In this document: piece after piece, positions 16,175 through 23,565 of the stretch | How the letters are laid out: every line of letters begins with the position of its first letter | Position numbering within the stretch: the first letter of the stretch is position 1 | Assembly: GCA_910586345.1 (NCBI GenBank) | Contig: CAJUHC010000015.1 | Coordinates: 1-32,830, forward strand | DNA length: 32,830 nucleotides | DNA from: an uncultured Christensenella sp. | Lineage (GTDB): Bacteria > Bacillota > Clostridia > Christensenellales > Borkfalkiaceae | Direction: 5' to 3' | Notes under the pieces: model-generated | What the model saw: only the letters and a program-made list of their open reading frames with translations | Told to the model about the DNA's origin: nothing | The model's database searches: none | Position numbers and translations under genes: made by a program

Positions 16175-17368
16175 ATGAACAAAGTTATTTACGCGGACAA
16201 CGCGGCTACGACCGCTATGAGCGATAAAGCAATCGGCGCGATGCTACCTTATCTCAAAGAGGTATACGGCAATCCGTCTTCCCTTTATTCGGCGGGACAG
16301 GTTGCAAAGGAAGCGCTCGAAGAGGCGCGCGCAAAAATCGCAAAATATCTTAACGCGGAACCGCGCGAGATTTATTTCACTTCGGGCGGAAGCGAGGCGG
16401 ACAACCAGGCTCTGCGTTCGCTTGCGCTGAACGGAGAGAGGAAAGGCAAAAAACATATAATCTCGACTGCGTTCGAGCACCACGCTGTTTTGCACGTATT
16501 GAAGAAACTTGAAAAAGAGGGGTTCGAGGTAACGTATCTCGACGTGCACGAAAACGGACTTGTAACCGCGGAACAGGTGGAAAAGGCAATACGCCCCGAC
16601 ACCGCGTTCGTTACGGTTATGTACGCGAACAACGAGGTCGGAACGATTCAGCCCGTACGCGAAATAGGCGAGGTATGCAAGAGGTTTAACGTGCCGTTTC
16701 ACACGGACGCGGTACAGGCTGTCGGGCATATACCCGTCGACGTAAAAGCGGACAATATAGATTTGCTTTCGCTCTCCGCGCATAAATTTCACGGACCGAA
16801 AGGCGTTGGCGCGCTGTATTGCAGGCGCGGTATTCCGCTCGTTACGCTTATAGAGGGCGGAGCGCAGGAGAGCGGACGGCGCGCGGGAACTGAGAACGTA
16901 GGCGGGATAGTTTCTATGTCCGTCGCTCTCGGAGAAGCCTGCGAAAATATGAGCGCGAATACCGAAAAACTTATAAAACTGCGCGATAAACTCATTGACG
17001 GTCTGACGAAAATTCCGCACTCGAAATTGAACGGCGACAGGAACGCAAGGCTTCCGTCGAACGTCAATATAAGTTTCGAGGGCGTGGAGGGCGAAAGCCT
17101 TATTCTCGATTTGAACCAAAGAGGTATCTGCGTTTCTTCTGGTTCGGCTTGCACGACGGCTTCGCTCGAACCCTCGCACGTTCTGCTTGCGCTCGGGCTT
17201 CCTCACGAGGTCGCGCACGGCTCGTTGAGGCTCAGCCTTTCCGAATACAATACCGAAGAAGAAATCGATTATATTCTCGGCGAAGTTCCCAAGGTAATTG
17301 AAATATGGCGCGAACGTTCGCCGTTCTGGGAAGATTTGACGACGGGAAAAAGAAAGCATTTTATTTAA
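16175..17368 (+). CDS. iscS: Cysteine desulfurase, NifS/IscS type
   Basis: 397 residues. This PLP enzyme takes sulfur from cysteine and hands it to a scaffold. It starts with YADNAATTAMS. The PLP lysine is K204 (SLSAHKFHGPKGVG) and the persulfide cysteine is C326 in a flexible loop (SSGSACTTAS). GGAQESGRRAGTENVGG, RLPSNVNISF and HGSLRLSLSEYNTEEEID are class V aminotransferase signatures. The stop is 12 bases from the scaffold gene, so the two form an operon. The ribosome site is weak (AGGA within the operator half-site), so operator binding might also affect translation. Assignment to NifS or IscS subtype is by context. Confidence 0.95.
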   Translation: MNKVIYADNAATTAMSDKAIGAMLPYLKEVYGNPSSLYSAGQVAKEALEEARAKIAKYLNAEPREIYFTSGGSEADNQALRSLALNGERKGKKHIISTAFEHHAVLHVLKKLEKEGFEVTYLDVHENGLVTAEQVEKAIRPDTAFVTVMYANNEVGTIQPVREIGEVCKRFNVPFHTDAVQAVGHIPVDVKADNIDLLSLSAHKFHGPKGVGALYCRRGIPLVTLIEGGAQESGRRAGTENVGGIVSMSVALGEACENMSANTEKLIKLRDKLIDGLTKIPHSKLNGDRNARLPSNVNISFEGVEGESLILDLNQRGICVSSGSACTTASLEPSHVLLALGLPHEVAHGSLRLSLSEYNTEEEIDYILGEVPKVIEIWRERSPFWEDLTTGKRKHFI

Positions 17369-17380
17369 GGAGTACTATTT

Positions 17381-17827
17381 ATGGCTTTATACAGCGAAAA
17401 AGTTATGGACCACTTCACCAATCCGAGGAACGTCGGGAAAATCGAGGACGCGGACGGAATAGGCGAAGTCGGCAACGCTAAATGCGGGGATATAATGAAG
17501 ATATATCTCAAAATCGAGAACGATATAATAACCGACGTAAAATTCAATACTTTCGGTTGCGGAAGCGCGATTGCTTCGTCGTCTATGGCTACCGAACTCA
17601 TAAAGGGCAAACCCGTTTCCGAGGCTCTGGAACTTACCAATAAAGCCGTGGCGGAAGCTCTCGACGGTCTGCCAGCGCATAAAATGCACTGTTCCGTGCT
17701 TGCGGAAGAGGCAATCAGAGCCGCGGTCAAGGACTATTACGACAAAAACGGAATAGCCTACGACGAGTCGCAGTTCCCCGAACCTCATAACGAAGAGGAA
17801 GAACACGACTTCGCCGAAGAAGAATAA
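17381..17827 (+). CDS. iscU: Fe-S cluster scaffold, IscU/NifU N-domain type
   Basis: 148 residues behind AAGGAG (17367-17372). Ligands C35 (AKCGD, with D37), C60 (FGCGSAIASSSMATE) and C104 (HKMHCSVLA) are all present. The start YSEKVMDHFTNPRNVGKIEDADG is typical. The C-terminus carries an extra acidic tail (HNEEEEHDFAEEE). It receives sulfur from the neighbouring desulfurase and assembles [2Fe-2S]/[4Fe-4S] clusters in the cytoplasm. No HscA/HscB or ferredoxin follows, as is usual for the NifS-NifU pairs of Clostridia. Confidence 0.95.
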   Translation: MALYSEKVMDHFTNPRNVGKIEDADGIGEVGNAKCGDIMKIYLKIENDIITDVKFNTFGCGSAIASSSMATELIKGKPVSEALELTNKAVAEALDGLPAHKMHCSVLAEEAIRAAVKDYYDKNGIAYDESQFPEPHNEEEEHDFAEEE

Positions 17828-17841
17828 AACGCAGAACTACG

Positions 17842-17880
17842 GCGCCCGCGCGGAAATTTCCGCGCGGGCGCTGTTTTATT
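17842..17880. terminator. Strong bidirectional terminator
   Basis: The 15-bp perfect arms GCGCCCGCGCGGAAA and TTTCCGCGCGGGCGC (17842-17871) are followed by TGTTTTATT. It separates iscU from the converging HTH gene. Confidence 0.92.
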
Positions 17881-18080
17881 TATTCTTCAACGTATTCGAT
17901 TATATCTTCGACCCTGCAATGCAGTATTTTGCATAAGTCGTTTAACGTGGTAGTATTTATTCCTTTTCCTTGTCTGAGTCTGTCGATTGTACCACTGCTT
18001 ACACCGTGTTTATTAATAAGGGTATAAGTTGATTCGCCTTTCTCTTTCAGTATCTTCCAAAACGGTTTATAACTTATCAT
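17880..18080 (-). CDS. Small XRE-type HTH regulator
   Basis: 66 residues from ATG 18080; a longer reading from 18122 exists, but the family starts at M-I-S-Y-K-P-F-W. The sequence YKPFWKILKEKGESTYTLI, KHGVSSGTIDRLRQGKGI, TTTLNDLCKILHCRVEDIIEYV is the compact Cro-type domain common in Clostridia, without a sensor part. It is divergent from a gene of unknown function and their -35 boxes overlap. There is no ribosome site. The -10 TATAAT (18087-18092) lies 6 bases before the ATG, which suggests a leaderless mRNA. Confidence 0.85.
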   Translation of the reverse strand: MISYKPFWKILKEKGESTYTLINKHGVSSGTIDRLRQGKGINTTTLNDLCKILHCRVEDIIEYVEE

Positions 18081-18086
18081 ATTTTT

Positions 18087-18137
18087 ATTATAATATATAG
18101 TCTTATTATTGACAATAGCCAATAAAATGGGTATAAT
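18087..18137. promoter_or_regulatory. Overlapping divergent promoters
   Basis: Plus: TTGACA (18109-18114), 17 bases, TATAAT (18132-18137), a perfect consensus. Minus: TTGTCA (18115-18110), 17 bases, TATAAT (18092-18087). The two -35 hexamers share five bases inside the near-palindrome TATTGACAATA, so only one polymerase can bind at a time and a bound HTH dimer would block both. Confidence 0.82.
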
Positions 18138-18172
18138 GTAGTCATTAATTAAACTATATAAGGAGAAAACAA

Positions 18173-18574
18173 ATGTCGAATTTTACGGACGGTTATCGCA
18201 AAGAGTTTGAAAGAGAAGCGGACGGATTTTTATTTCTTCTGAATAAAGAAGACGCAAAGCTGTTGTTGAAAAGTTATAAAAAGTCGAAACAGGAAGAATA
18301 CGTGAGACTTGCAAGCATAGCCGCGGTTTTCGATTTCAGAAAGATATTTATTCGAATTTGCGCCAAAGCTGAAAGAGGTTTAAAGGAATTTATAAAATGC
18401 TTCGACTGTTTAAACGGGAATTTCGATTTGCTGAACGGTTGGGTAGAGGAGTTTATCGAAAAAGTAAACGACGAAAAATTGCAAAGCTTAATGCGTGAGT
18501 TTTGGGAAGAGCGTAAAAGCGTTATAGACAAAGAAAATTTCGGCGCAAACAAGTTGTTTTCTTTTTACTCATAA
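18173..18574 (+). CDS. Hypothetical helical protein, divergent from HTH gene
   Basis: 133 residues, AAGGAG 7 bases before ATG 18173. The protein is mostly charged alpha-helix (READGFLFLLNKEDAKLLLKSY, WVEEFIEKVNDEKLQSLMRE), with Cys at about 64, 76 and 79 but no metal motif. It has no signal peptide, no membrane segment and no recognised family. Its strong consensus promoter shares the -35 region with the small HTH regulator, which probably controls it. Phage-related or stress-related roles are possible; the sequence does not decide. Confidence 0.7.
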   Translation: MSNFTDGYRKEFEREADGFLFLLNKEDAKLLLKSYKKSKQEEYVRLASIAAVFDFRKIFIRICAKAERGLKEFIKCFDCLNGNFDLLNGWVEEFIEKVNDEKLQSLMREFWEERKSVIDKENFGANKLFSFYS

Positions 18575-18575
18575 C

Positions 18576-18597
18576 GCGGTAACCGCCCGCATACAAT
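18576..18597 (+). promoter_or_regulatory. -10 box and palindrome before the P-type ATPase gene
   Basis: TACAAT (18592-18597) ends 6 bases before ATG 18604. The palindrome GCGGT-A-ACCGC (18576-18586) falls where the spacer would be. The -35 is poor and no ribosome site is present, so this may be a regulated leaderless promoter, or the gene may be translated by read-through from upstream. Confidence 0.4.
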
Positions 18598-18603
18598 TAG
18601 CGT

Positions 18604-21231
18604 ATGGATAACTTTTGTTTTACGGACGTCGGGCAAACGTTAAAAAAACTCAATACCGCCAAAGACGGACTTTTGCAGAAAGAAGCGGAGGACAGGCTTA
18701 AAGTATACGGTAAAAACGAGCTTGAAAAGGGTAAGCGAGCCGGAATAGTAAAGCTGTTCTTTTCGCAGTTCAAAGATTTTATGACGCTTATGCTGATTGC
18801 GGCGGCGGCTGTTTCGGCGGTAATAGCCTTTATTTCCAAGGACACGCGCGACTTGACGGATACGTTTATAATACTGACGATAATTTTTATGAATTCGGTC
18901 GTCGGCACTGTTCAGCAGTACCGCGCGGATAAGGCAATAGAGAACCTGAAAAAACTCTCGTCGTGTTCGGTAAAGGTGCGGAGAGGCGGAAAGGAAACGA
19001 CCGTCGACAGTACGGAAATTACCGTCGGGGACATTATTCTTTTGGAAGAGGGCGACGTAATACCTGCCGATTGCAGAATCATAGAGTGCAATAACTTGAA
19101 GTGCGACGAGTCCGCGCTCACGGGCGAGAGCGTCGGGGTCGAAAAAACAGCCGAAGTTCTGAAAGAGAAAAAACCCGCGCTCGGTGCTATGAAGAACGTT
19201 TTGTTCAATTCGACTTACGTTGTCCGCGGTAACGCGTCCGCGGTCGTGACTTCCGTCGGTATGGGTACGGAAATGGGCAAAATCGCGACGATGCTCGAAG
19301 ATACGAAAGTCACGGCGACCCCGCTCGAAAAGACTTTGAACAAGCTCGGAAAAGCTATTACGATTTTCGTGCTTGCGGTTACGGCGCTCATATTCATACT
19401 CGGACTGTTCGTGCGCGGAGACGGGATTTTAAAGAACTTTATGACTTCCGTCGCAATCGCGGTCGCGGCTATTCCCGAGGGACTGCCCGCGGTAGTCACG
19501 ATAATTATGGCTATGGGCGTACAGAAGATGAGCAGAAAAAACGTCGTTATCCGAAAACTCAAATCGGTTGAAACGCTCGGCGGGTGTTCCGTTATATGTT
19601 CGGATAAGACGGGTACGCTCACGGAAAACAAAATGCGCGTGACCGAAGTGCATTGCGCGGATTCCGCAGAGACGAAACTGCTCGAATGTATGACGGCTTG
19701 TTCGTCGGTAAAGGGCGAAAAGGGCAAGTATATAGGCGACCCTACGGAAATTGCCCTCAGGATATACGCCGACGAAAGCGGTTTTTATAAGAGTTTCGAA
19801 AAAATCGCGGAGCTTCCTTTTACATCGGAGCGCAAGATGATGAGCGTTTCCGCGGACTTCGGCGGAGAGAAAATAAATTACGTAAAGGGCGCGCCCGATA
19901 TACTAATCGAAAGGTGTTCGTTCATCGCTACCGCTTCTGGAGTGCGCGCCATTACGAAAGACGATAAAAGGAAAATAACCGAACGCAATAATAAAATGTC
20001 CGACAACGCGCTCCGTGTTCTCGGCTTTGCTTACCGAAGTTACGACGGACGGCCGAACGAAGAAGGGCTTACTTTTATCGGACTGTGCGGAATGATAGAC
20101 GGACTTAAAGAGGGCGTAAAAGAAGCCGTAGCGGAGTGTAAAGAGGCGGGAATTTCAACCGTTATGATAACGGGAGACCACGTACGCACGGCGTTTGCGA
20201 TAGCTAAAAATCTCGGAATAGCCGAGGATATGCGCGAGGTAATCTCGGGTGAAGAGCTCGACGGTATGTCCGCGGAAGAGCGTGAAAACGCGATAGAAAG
20301 ATGCAGGGTATTCGCTCGCGTTTCGCCTAAGCACAAGAATATGATTGTCAAAGCCTTGAAAAAGCGCGGAAAGGTCACGGCTATGACGGGCGACGGAATA
20401 AACGACGCGCCGAGCATCAAGACCGCCGATATAGGCATCGCTATGGGTTCGGGAACGGACGTGACGAAAAGCGCGTCGGATATGGTTATCGCGGACGATA
20501 ACTTTACCACGATAGTATGCGCTGTAAGGGAAGGAAGACGTATTTCCGCAAATATACGCAAGACAATACAGTTTTTCCTGTCGACCAACCTCGCGGAAGT
20601 GCTCGCGATACTCGTTGCGTCGCTGGTATTCTTCAAAAACAATTTCCTGCTTTCCACACAGCTTTTATGGCTCAATCTCATAACCGACAGTTTCCCCGTG
20701 CTCGCGCTCGGTATGGAAAAAGAGGACGCGGATATAATGAAAACTCCGCCGGTGCGGGCGGAGAAGAGTTTGTTTTCCAAATCTTCCGTCGCGTCTATAT
20801 GCTTTTTCGGAGTATATATAACCGCGGTGACGATAGGCGTATACGCCGTTGCTCTCGGTATATGGGGCAACGAAGTCGCGACTGCGCTGACTTTCCTTAC
20901 AATCTCGTTCCTCGAATTGTTCCACGCGTTCAATATCCGCTCGGAAAGGCAGTCGTTGTTCAAGTGCGGAATATTCACGAACAAAATACTGCTTTGCACG
21001 GTGACGGCGGGTATCGTTATAAACGTATTGCTTGCAGTAAGCCCGTTTGCTCAAGCGTTCGGGCTTGACGGATTGAACGTTACCCATTGGCTGATTGCGC
21101 TCGGACTCGCGTTTTCCGTAATACCCGTAGGGGAAGTATACAAACTCGTTTTAAGGCTGTTTTCCCGACGCAAGAAAAAGAAGATTAAGGAAAATAAATT
21201 AAAACCAGTAAAATTAAAAGTCAAAGCGTAA
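18604..21231 (+). CDS. Calcium-type cation-transporting P-type ATPase (P2A)
   Basis: 875 residues, full length for bacterial SERCA/PMCA-like pumps. It has the N-terminal cation ATPase domain (residues 5-70), the actuator TGES (173-176), the M4 motif PEGLP (291-295), the phosphorylation site CSDKTGTLTENKMRV (D334), KGAPDILIERC in the nucleotide domain, the hinge TGDGINDAPSIKTADIGIAMG (from 595) and M6 NLITDSFPVLALGMEKED. About ten membrane helices and a basic tail (SRRKKKKIKEN) follow. It uses ATP to export Ca2+ or perhaps Mn2+ across the membrane. The start fits the family, but there is no ribosome site before ATG 18604. It is 29 bases after the upstream gene. Confidence 0.93.
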   Translation: MDNFCFTDVGQTLKKLNTAKDGLLQKEAEDRLKVYGKNELEKGKRAGIVKLFFSQFKDFMTLMLIAAAAVSAVIAFISKDTRDLTDTFIILTIIFMNSVVGTVQQYRADKAIENLKKLSSCSVKVRRGGKETTVDSTEITVGDIILLEEGDVIPADCRIIECNNLKCDESALTGESVGVEKTAEVLKEKKPALGAMKNVLFNSTYVVRGNASAVVTSVGMGTEMGKIATMLEDTKVTATPLEKTLNKLGKAITIFVLAVTALIFILGLFVRGDGILKNFMTSVAIAVAAIPEGLPAVVTIIMAMGVQKMSRKNVVIRKLKSVETLGGCSVICSDKTGTLTENKMRVTEVHCADSAETKLLECMTACSSVKGEKGKYIGDPTEIALRIYADESGFYKSFEKIAELPFTSERKMMSVSADFGGEKINYVKGAPDILIERCSFIATASGVRAITKDDKRKITERNNKMSDNALRVLGFAYRSYDGRPNEEGLTFIGLCGMIDGLKEGVKEAVAECKEAGISTVMITGDHVRTAFAIAKNLGIAEDMREVISGEELDGMSAEERENAIERCRVFARVSPKHKNMIVKALKKRGKVTAMTGDGINDAPSIKTADIGIAMGSGTDVTKSASDMVIADDNFTTIVCAVREGRRISANIRKTIQFFLSTNLAEVLAILVASLVFFKNNFLLSTQLLWLNLITDSFPVLALGMEKEDADIMKTPPVRAEKSLFSKSSVASICFFGVYITAVTIGVYAVALGIWGNEVATALTFLTISFLELFHAFNIRSERQSLFKCGIFTNKILLCTVTAGIVINVLLAVSPFAQAFGLDGLNVTHWLIALGLAFSVIPVGEVYKLVLRLFSRRKKKKIKENKLKPVKLKVKA

Positions 21232-21234
21232 AAA

Positions 21235-21263
21235 AAACGGGGCGCGGAAACCGCGCCCCGTTT
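21235..21263. terminator. Bidirectional terminator
   Basis: The arms AAACGGGGCGCGG and CCGCGCCCCGTTT flank the loop AAA. It lies between the P-type ATPase gene and the converging flotillin gene. Confidence 0.9.
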
Positions 21264-21273
21264 ATAAACCAGA

Positions 21274-22683
21274 TTATTTTTTCGTTTCCGTCTTAGCGTC
21301 TTCCGCTTTTTCGGGAGCTATGATTTTGGGCATTTTAAGACCCGCCATCGAATATAAATCGTCGAGGGGAGGGAGGGACTTCATCATACCCGACATAAAA
21401 TTCGCCGTCGCGGTTTTTCCGTCCGCGTTTGCGCCGTTGTCCCAGACCGTAATTTTGTCGATTTTGAGATTCTTTACGGCTTCGACCTGCGTCGCGACGA
21501 GCTGTTCGAGTTTGTCTGCAATCATAAGACGTACCGCTTCGTCGGACGTACCCGCCGCCTGAACGAGTTTATCCATACCTTCCGCCTGTTTGGAAAGGGT
21601 TTCGTAAAGACCGCGCGCCTCGGCTTCCATTTTAGCGTATATAGCGTCCGCTTCGCCCTTTGCGCGTCTGCGGATATTTTCCGCTTCGGCGTCCGCCTGT
21701 ATTTCGATTTTTCTCTTTTCGATTTCCGAAGCGACGATTATGTCGGCTTCCTTCGTAGCCTTTTCGCGCGAAGCACGTGCGATTTCTGCTTCCTTTTCCG
21801 CGGCGTAGCTCTCTTCTTTCGCCTTTGCCGCCTGAACGTTTTCGGCCGCGACCGCGAGTTTCATAGCCTCGGCTTCTTTCTGGCGGAGCAGAGCTTTTGA
21901 TTGGGCGATGTCGGCTTTAGCTTTGTTTTCGCCTTCGATGGCTTTGCTTTCCGCGTCGGCGACGTTTATACGCTGTTGCATCTGTGCGTTCGCTTCGCCT
22001 ATCGCACCTTTTCTGTTTTCTTCCGCAACCGATATTTTAGCGTCGTTAATTGCTTTTGCCGCCGCTTCTTTACCGAGCGCGATTATGTATCCGCTTTCGT
22101 CGGAAATGTCCGTTACGTTGACGTTTATGAGCCTTAAACCGAGTTTTTTAAGTTCGCCTTCGACGTTTCTCGAAATCGCTTCGAGGAATTTGTCGCGGTC
22201 GGTGTTGATTTCTTCGATGTCCATAGTAGCTATAACCAGACGCAGCTGACCGAAGATAATGTCTTTCGCGAGGTCGGAAATCTGTTTGAGCTGTAAGCCT
22301 AAAAGTCTTTCCGCTGCGTTCTGCATTACGGAGGGGTCCGTCGAGATGCCTACGGTGAATATAGAGGGAACGTCGATACGTATATTCTGTTTCGACAGAG
22401 CGCTTTTCAAGTCTACTGCTATCGAAAGCGGGGTCAGGTCGAGGTAAGTATACGACTGTACGAACGGCATTACGAGCGCGGCTCCGCCGTGAATACATTT
22501 GGCGCTGCGGTACGTACCGTCTTTATTGGGCGAAATCTTACCGTAGATAACCATAATTTTGTCCGAAGGACACTTTTTGTATCTTGTGAGAACTACCAAA
22601 CCTATCATTATCAGCACAAGCACGACGACTACGGATACTATGATTCCGATTGTAACTCCCATAGATGCGAGTAAATTATTCAT
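21274..22683 (-). CDS. floT: Flotillin-like SPFH membrane scaffold protein
   Basis: 469 residues from ATG 22683 with AGGAG upstream. Residues 7-30 are a membrane helix. The SPFH/band 7 domain follows (about 35-210: CIHGGAALVMPFVQSYTYLDLTPLSI, VDVPSIFTVGISTD-type strand, RLLGLQLKQISDLAKDIIFGQLRLVIA, MDIEEINTDRDKF). A long Ala/Glu/Lys coiled coil (about 210-370) is characteristic of flotillins, and the tail ends in Lys/Glu. Such proteins organise membrane microdomains and form large oligomers. The gene lies 24 bases after an NfeD-like gene in the same operon, the arrangement known from yuaF-floT of Bacillus. Confidence 0.93.
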   Translation of the reverse strand: MNNLLASMGVTIGIIVSVVVVLVLIMIGLVVLTRYKKCPSDKIMVIYGKISPNKDGTYRSAKCIHGGAALVMPFVQSYTYLDLTPLSIAVDLKSALSKQNIRIDVPSIFTVGISTDPSVMQNAAERLLGLQLKQISDLAKDIIFGQLRLVIATMDIEEINTDRDKFLEAISRNVEGELKKLGLRLINVNVTDISDESGYIIALGKEAAAKAINDAKISVAEENRKGAIGEANAQMQQRINVADAESKAIEGENKAKADIAQSKALLRQKEAEAMKLAVAAENVQAAKAKEESYAAEKEAEIARASREKATKEADIIVASEIEKRKIEIQADAEAENIRRRAKGEADAIYAKMEAEARGLYETLSKQAEGMDKLVQAAGTSDEAVRLMIADKLEQLVATQVEAVKNLKIDKITVWDNGANADGKTATANFMSGMMKSLPPLDDLYSMAGLKMPKIIAPEKAEDAKTETKK

Positions 22684-22707
22684 ATTCTATCTCCTATATT
22701 AAATTTT

Positions 22708-23334
22708 TCAGTCTGAAATTTTTTCCTGCGAAACCTTAACGTCGGTTTCGGCACCGCCGATTTTTTTAACGACGGCGCATTCGTTCTCTATCGAAATTAT
22801 CTCGATAACTTCGTCTACCGCTATTTTTTCGGTTTCGTCGGTTACGGCGTCCATTTCCATAAACTTGCCCTGAGCATTTAAGGTTAACTTGCCTCTTCCG
22901 CTTCTTAAAGGGGGTATGGATACGTAAACGTTCGCGCGCTGTCCGACGAGTTTATCATATTCTACGGCGCCGTTGCATTGTAATTTTTTCAGCGCGTGCA
23001 GAGAAAACGCGACCGCCGTAAGAGCCGCCGCACCCGTGAGTACCGCAACGATTATCGAAAGCCATTGCAGTTTATCCGACGCAAGAGCGCACGTAAGAAG
23101 ACCCGACCAGCTTCCGACTGCTAAAAACGCGGTTATGCTTTTTACCGTGAAAATCGAAATTCCCGAATCGGCGTCCAGGTCCGGGTCCGCGACTCCGTCG
23201 CCGTCGATGTCTCCGTCCCCGCCGAAAGACGAAAAACACATCATCACTATCTGTATTACCAGAAACAGCGTCGAAACTATTCCGAGCCAGAAATATATAT
23301 GTTCGAGAACAGTAAGGTTTTTAAACCAATCCAT
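22708..23334 (-). CDS. NfeD/YuaF-like membrane protein, flotillin partner
   Basis: 208 residues from ATG 23334, with GGAGG 8 bases upstream; a 61-residue longer reading has no such site. Helix 1 (about 12-35) is followed by the loop GGDGDIDGDGVADPDLDADSG, rich in regularly spaced Asp like a calcium-binding loop. Two more helices follow (about 60-80 and 85-115), then a C-terminal OB-like domain (LVGQRANVYVSIPPLRSGRGKLTL, EIISIENECAVVKK) as in NfeD proteins. In Bacillus the partner YuaF works with FloT at the membrane. The Asp-rich loop would face outside and might sense Ca2+; that is inference, but it is notable that the neighbouring gene is a Ca2+-type pump. Confidence 0.85.
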   Translation of the reverse strand: MDWFKNLTVLEHIYFWLGIVSTLFLVIQIVMMCFSSFGGDGDIDGDGVADPDLDADSGISIFTVKSITAFLAVGSWSGLLTCALASDKLQWLSIIVAVLTGAAALTAVAFSLHALKKLQCNGAVEYDKLVGQRANVYVSIPPLRSGRGKLTLNAQGKFMEMDAVTDETEKIAVDEVIEIISIENECAVVKKIGGAETDVKVSQEKISD

Positions 23335-23370
23335 AATAATTGCCTCCGTTATATTATATAAACTCAAAAC

Positions 23371-23422
23371 GGTACGGACAAACGCATAATCGATAAATTT
23401 ATAACGATTTGTTTGCGGTACC
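23371..23422 (-). promoter_or_regulatory. Leader hairpin of the nfeD-flotillin mRNA
   Basis: On the minus strand GGTACCGCAAACAAATCG (23422-23405) can pair imperfectly with CGATTATGCGTTTGTCCGTACC downstream in the about 94-nt leader. Ends GGTAC/GTACC and CAAAC/GTTTG pair; internal loops lie between. It is not a riboswitch class I recognise. Confidence 0.35.
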
Positions 23423-23433
23423 GAGCATATATT

Positions 23434-23462
23434 ATTATACATATAAAATACGCTGAGGTCAA
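23434..23462 (-). promoter_or_regulatory. Promoter of the nfeD-flotillin operon
   Basis: On the minus strand, TTGACC (23462-23457), a 17-base spacer and TATAAT (23439-23434). The start is expected near 23428, giving a leader of about 94 nt. Confidence 0.85.
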
Positions 23463-23510
23463 TAGGGGCGGTGCAAAAAGTCCGCCCGAAAACAAAGATA
23501 CGGTAAACGA

Positions 23511-23539
23511 TTGACAAATCGGTTTTACGGTATTAAACT
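23511..23539 (+). promoter_or_regulatory. Promoter candidate for the tail-repeat membrane protein
   Basis: TTGACA (23511-23516), a 17-base spacer and TAAACT (23534-23539), about 20 bases from the expected start to ATG 23566. The -10 is weak. Confidence 0.55.
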
Positions 23540-23565
23540 ATAAATAGCGAAAGAGAGGTAGAATT

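Noticed and set aside
16244..17359. 371-residue open frame opposite iscS
   Set aside because: The sense strand encodes a complete cysteine desulfurase with all catalytic residues; the antisense frame is an artefact of codon use.
20040..20999. 319-residue open frame opposite the P-type ATPase gene
   Set aside because: Its Ser/Ala/Ile-rich composition is typical of an antisense shadow of the pump, whose motifs are intact.
23335..23517. Longer start for the NfeD-like protein
   Set aside because: The extra 61 residues cross the promoter and leader; ATG 23334 has GGAGG at ideal spacing.
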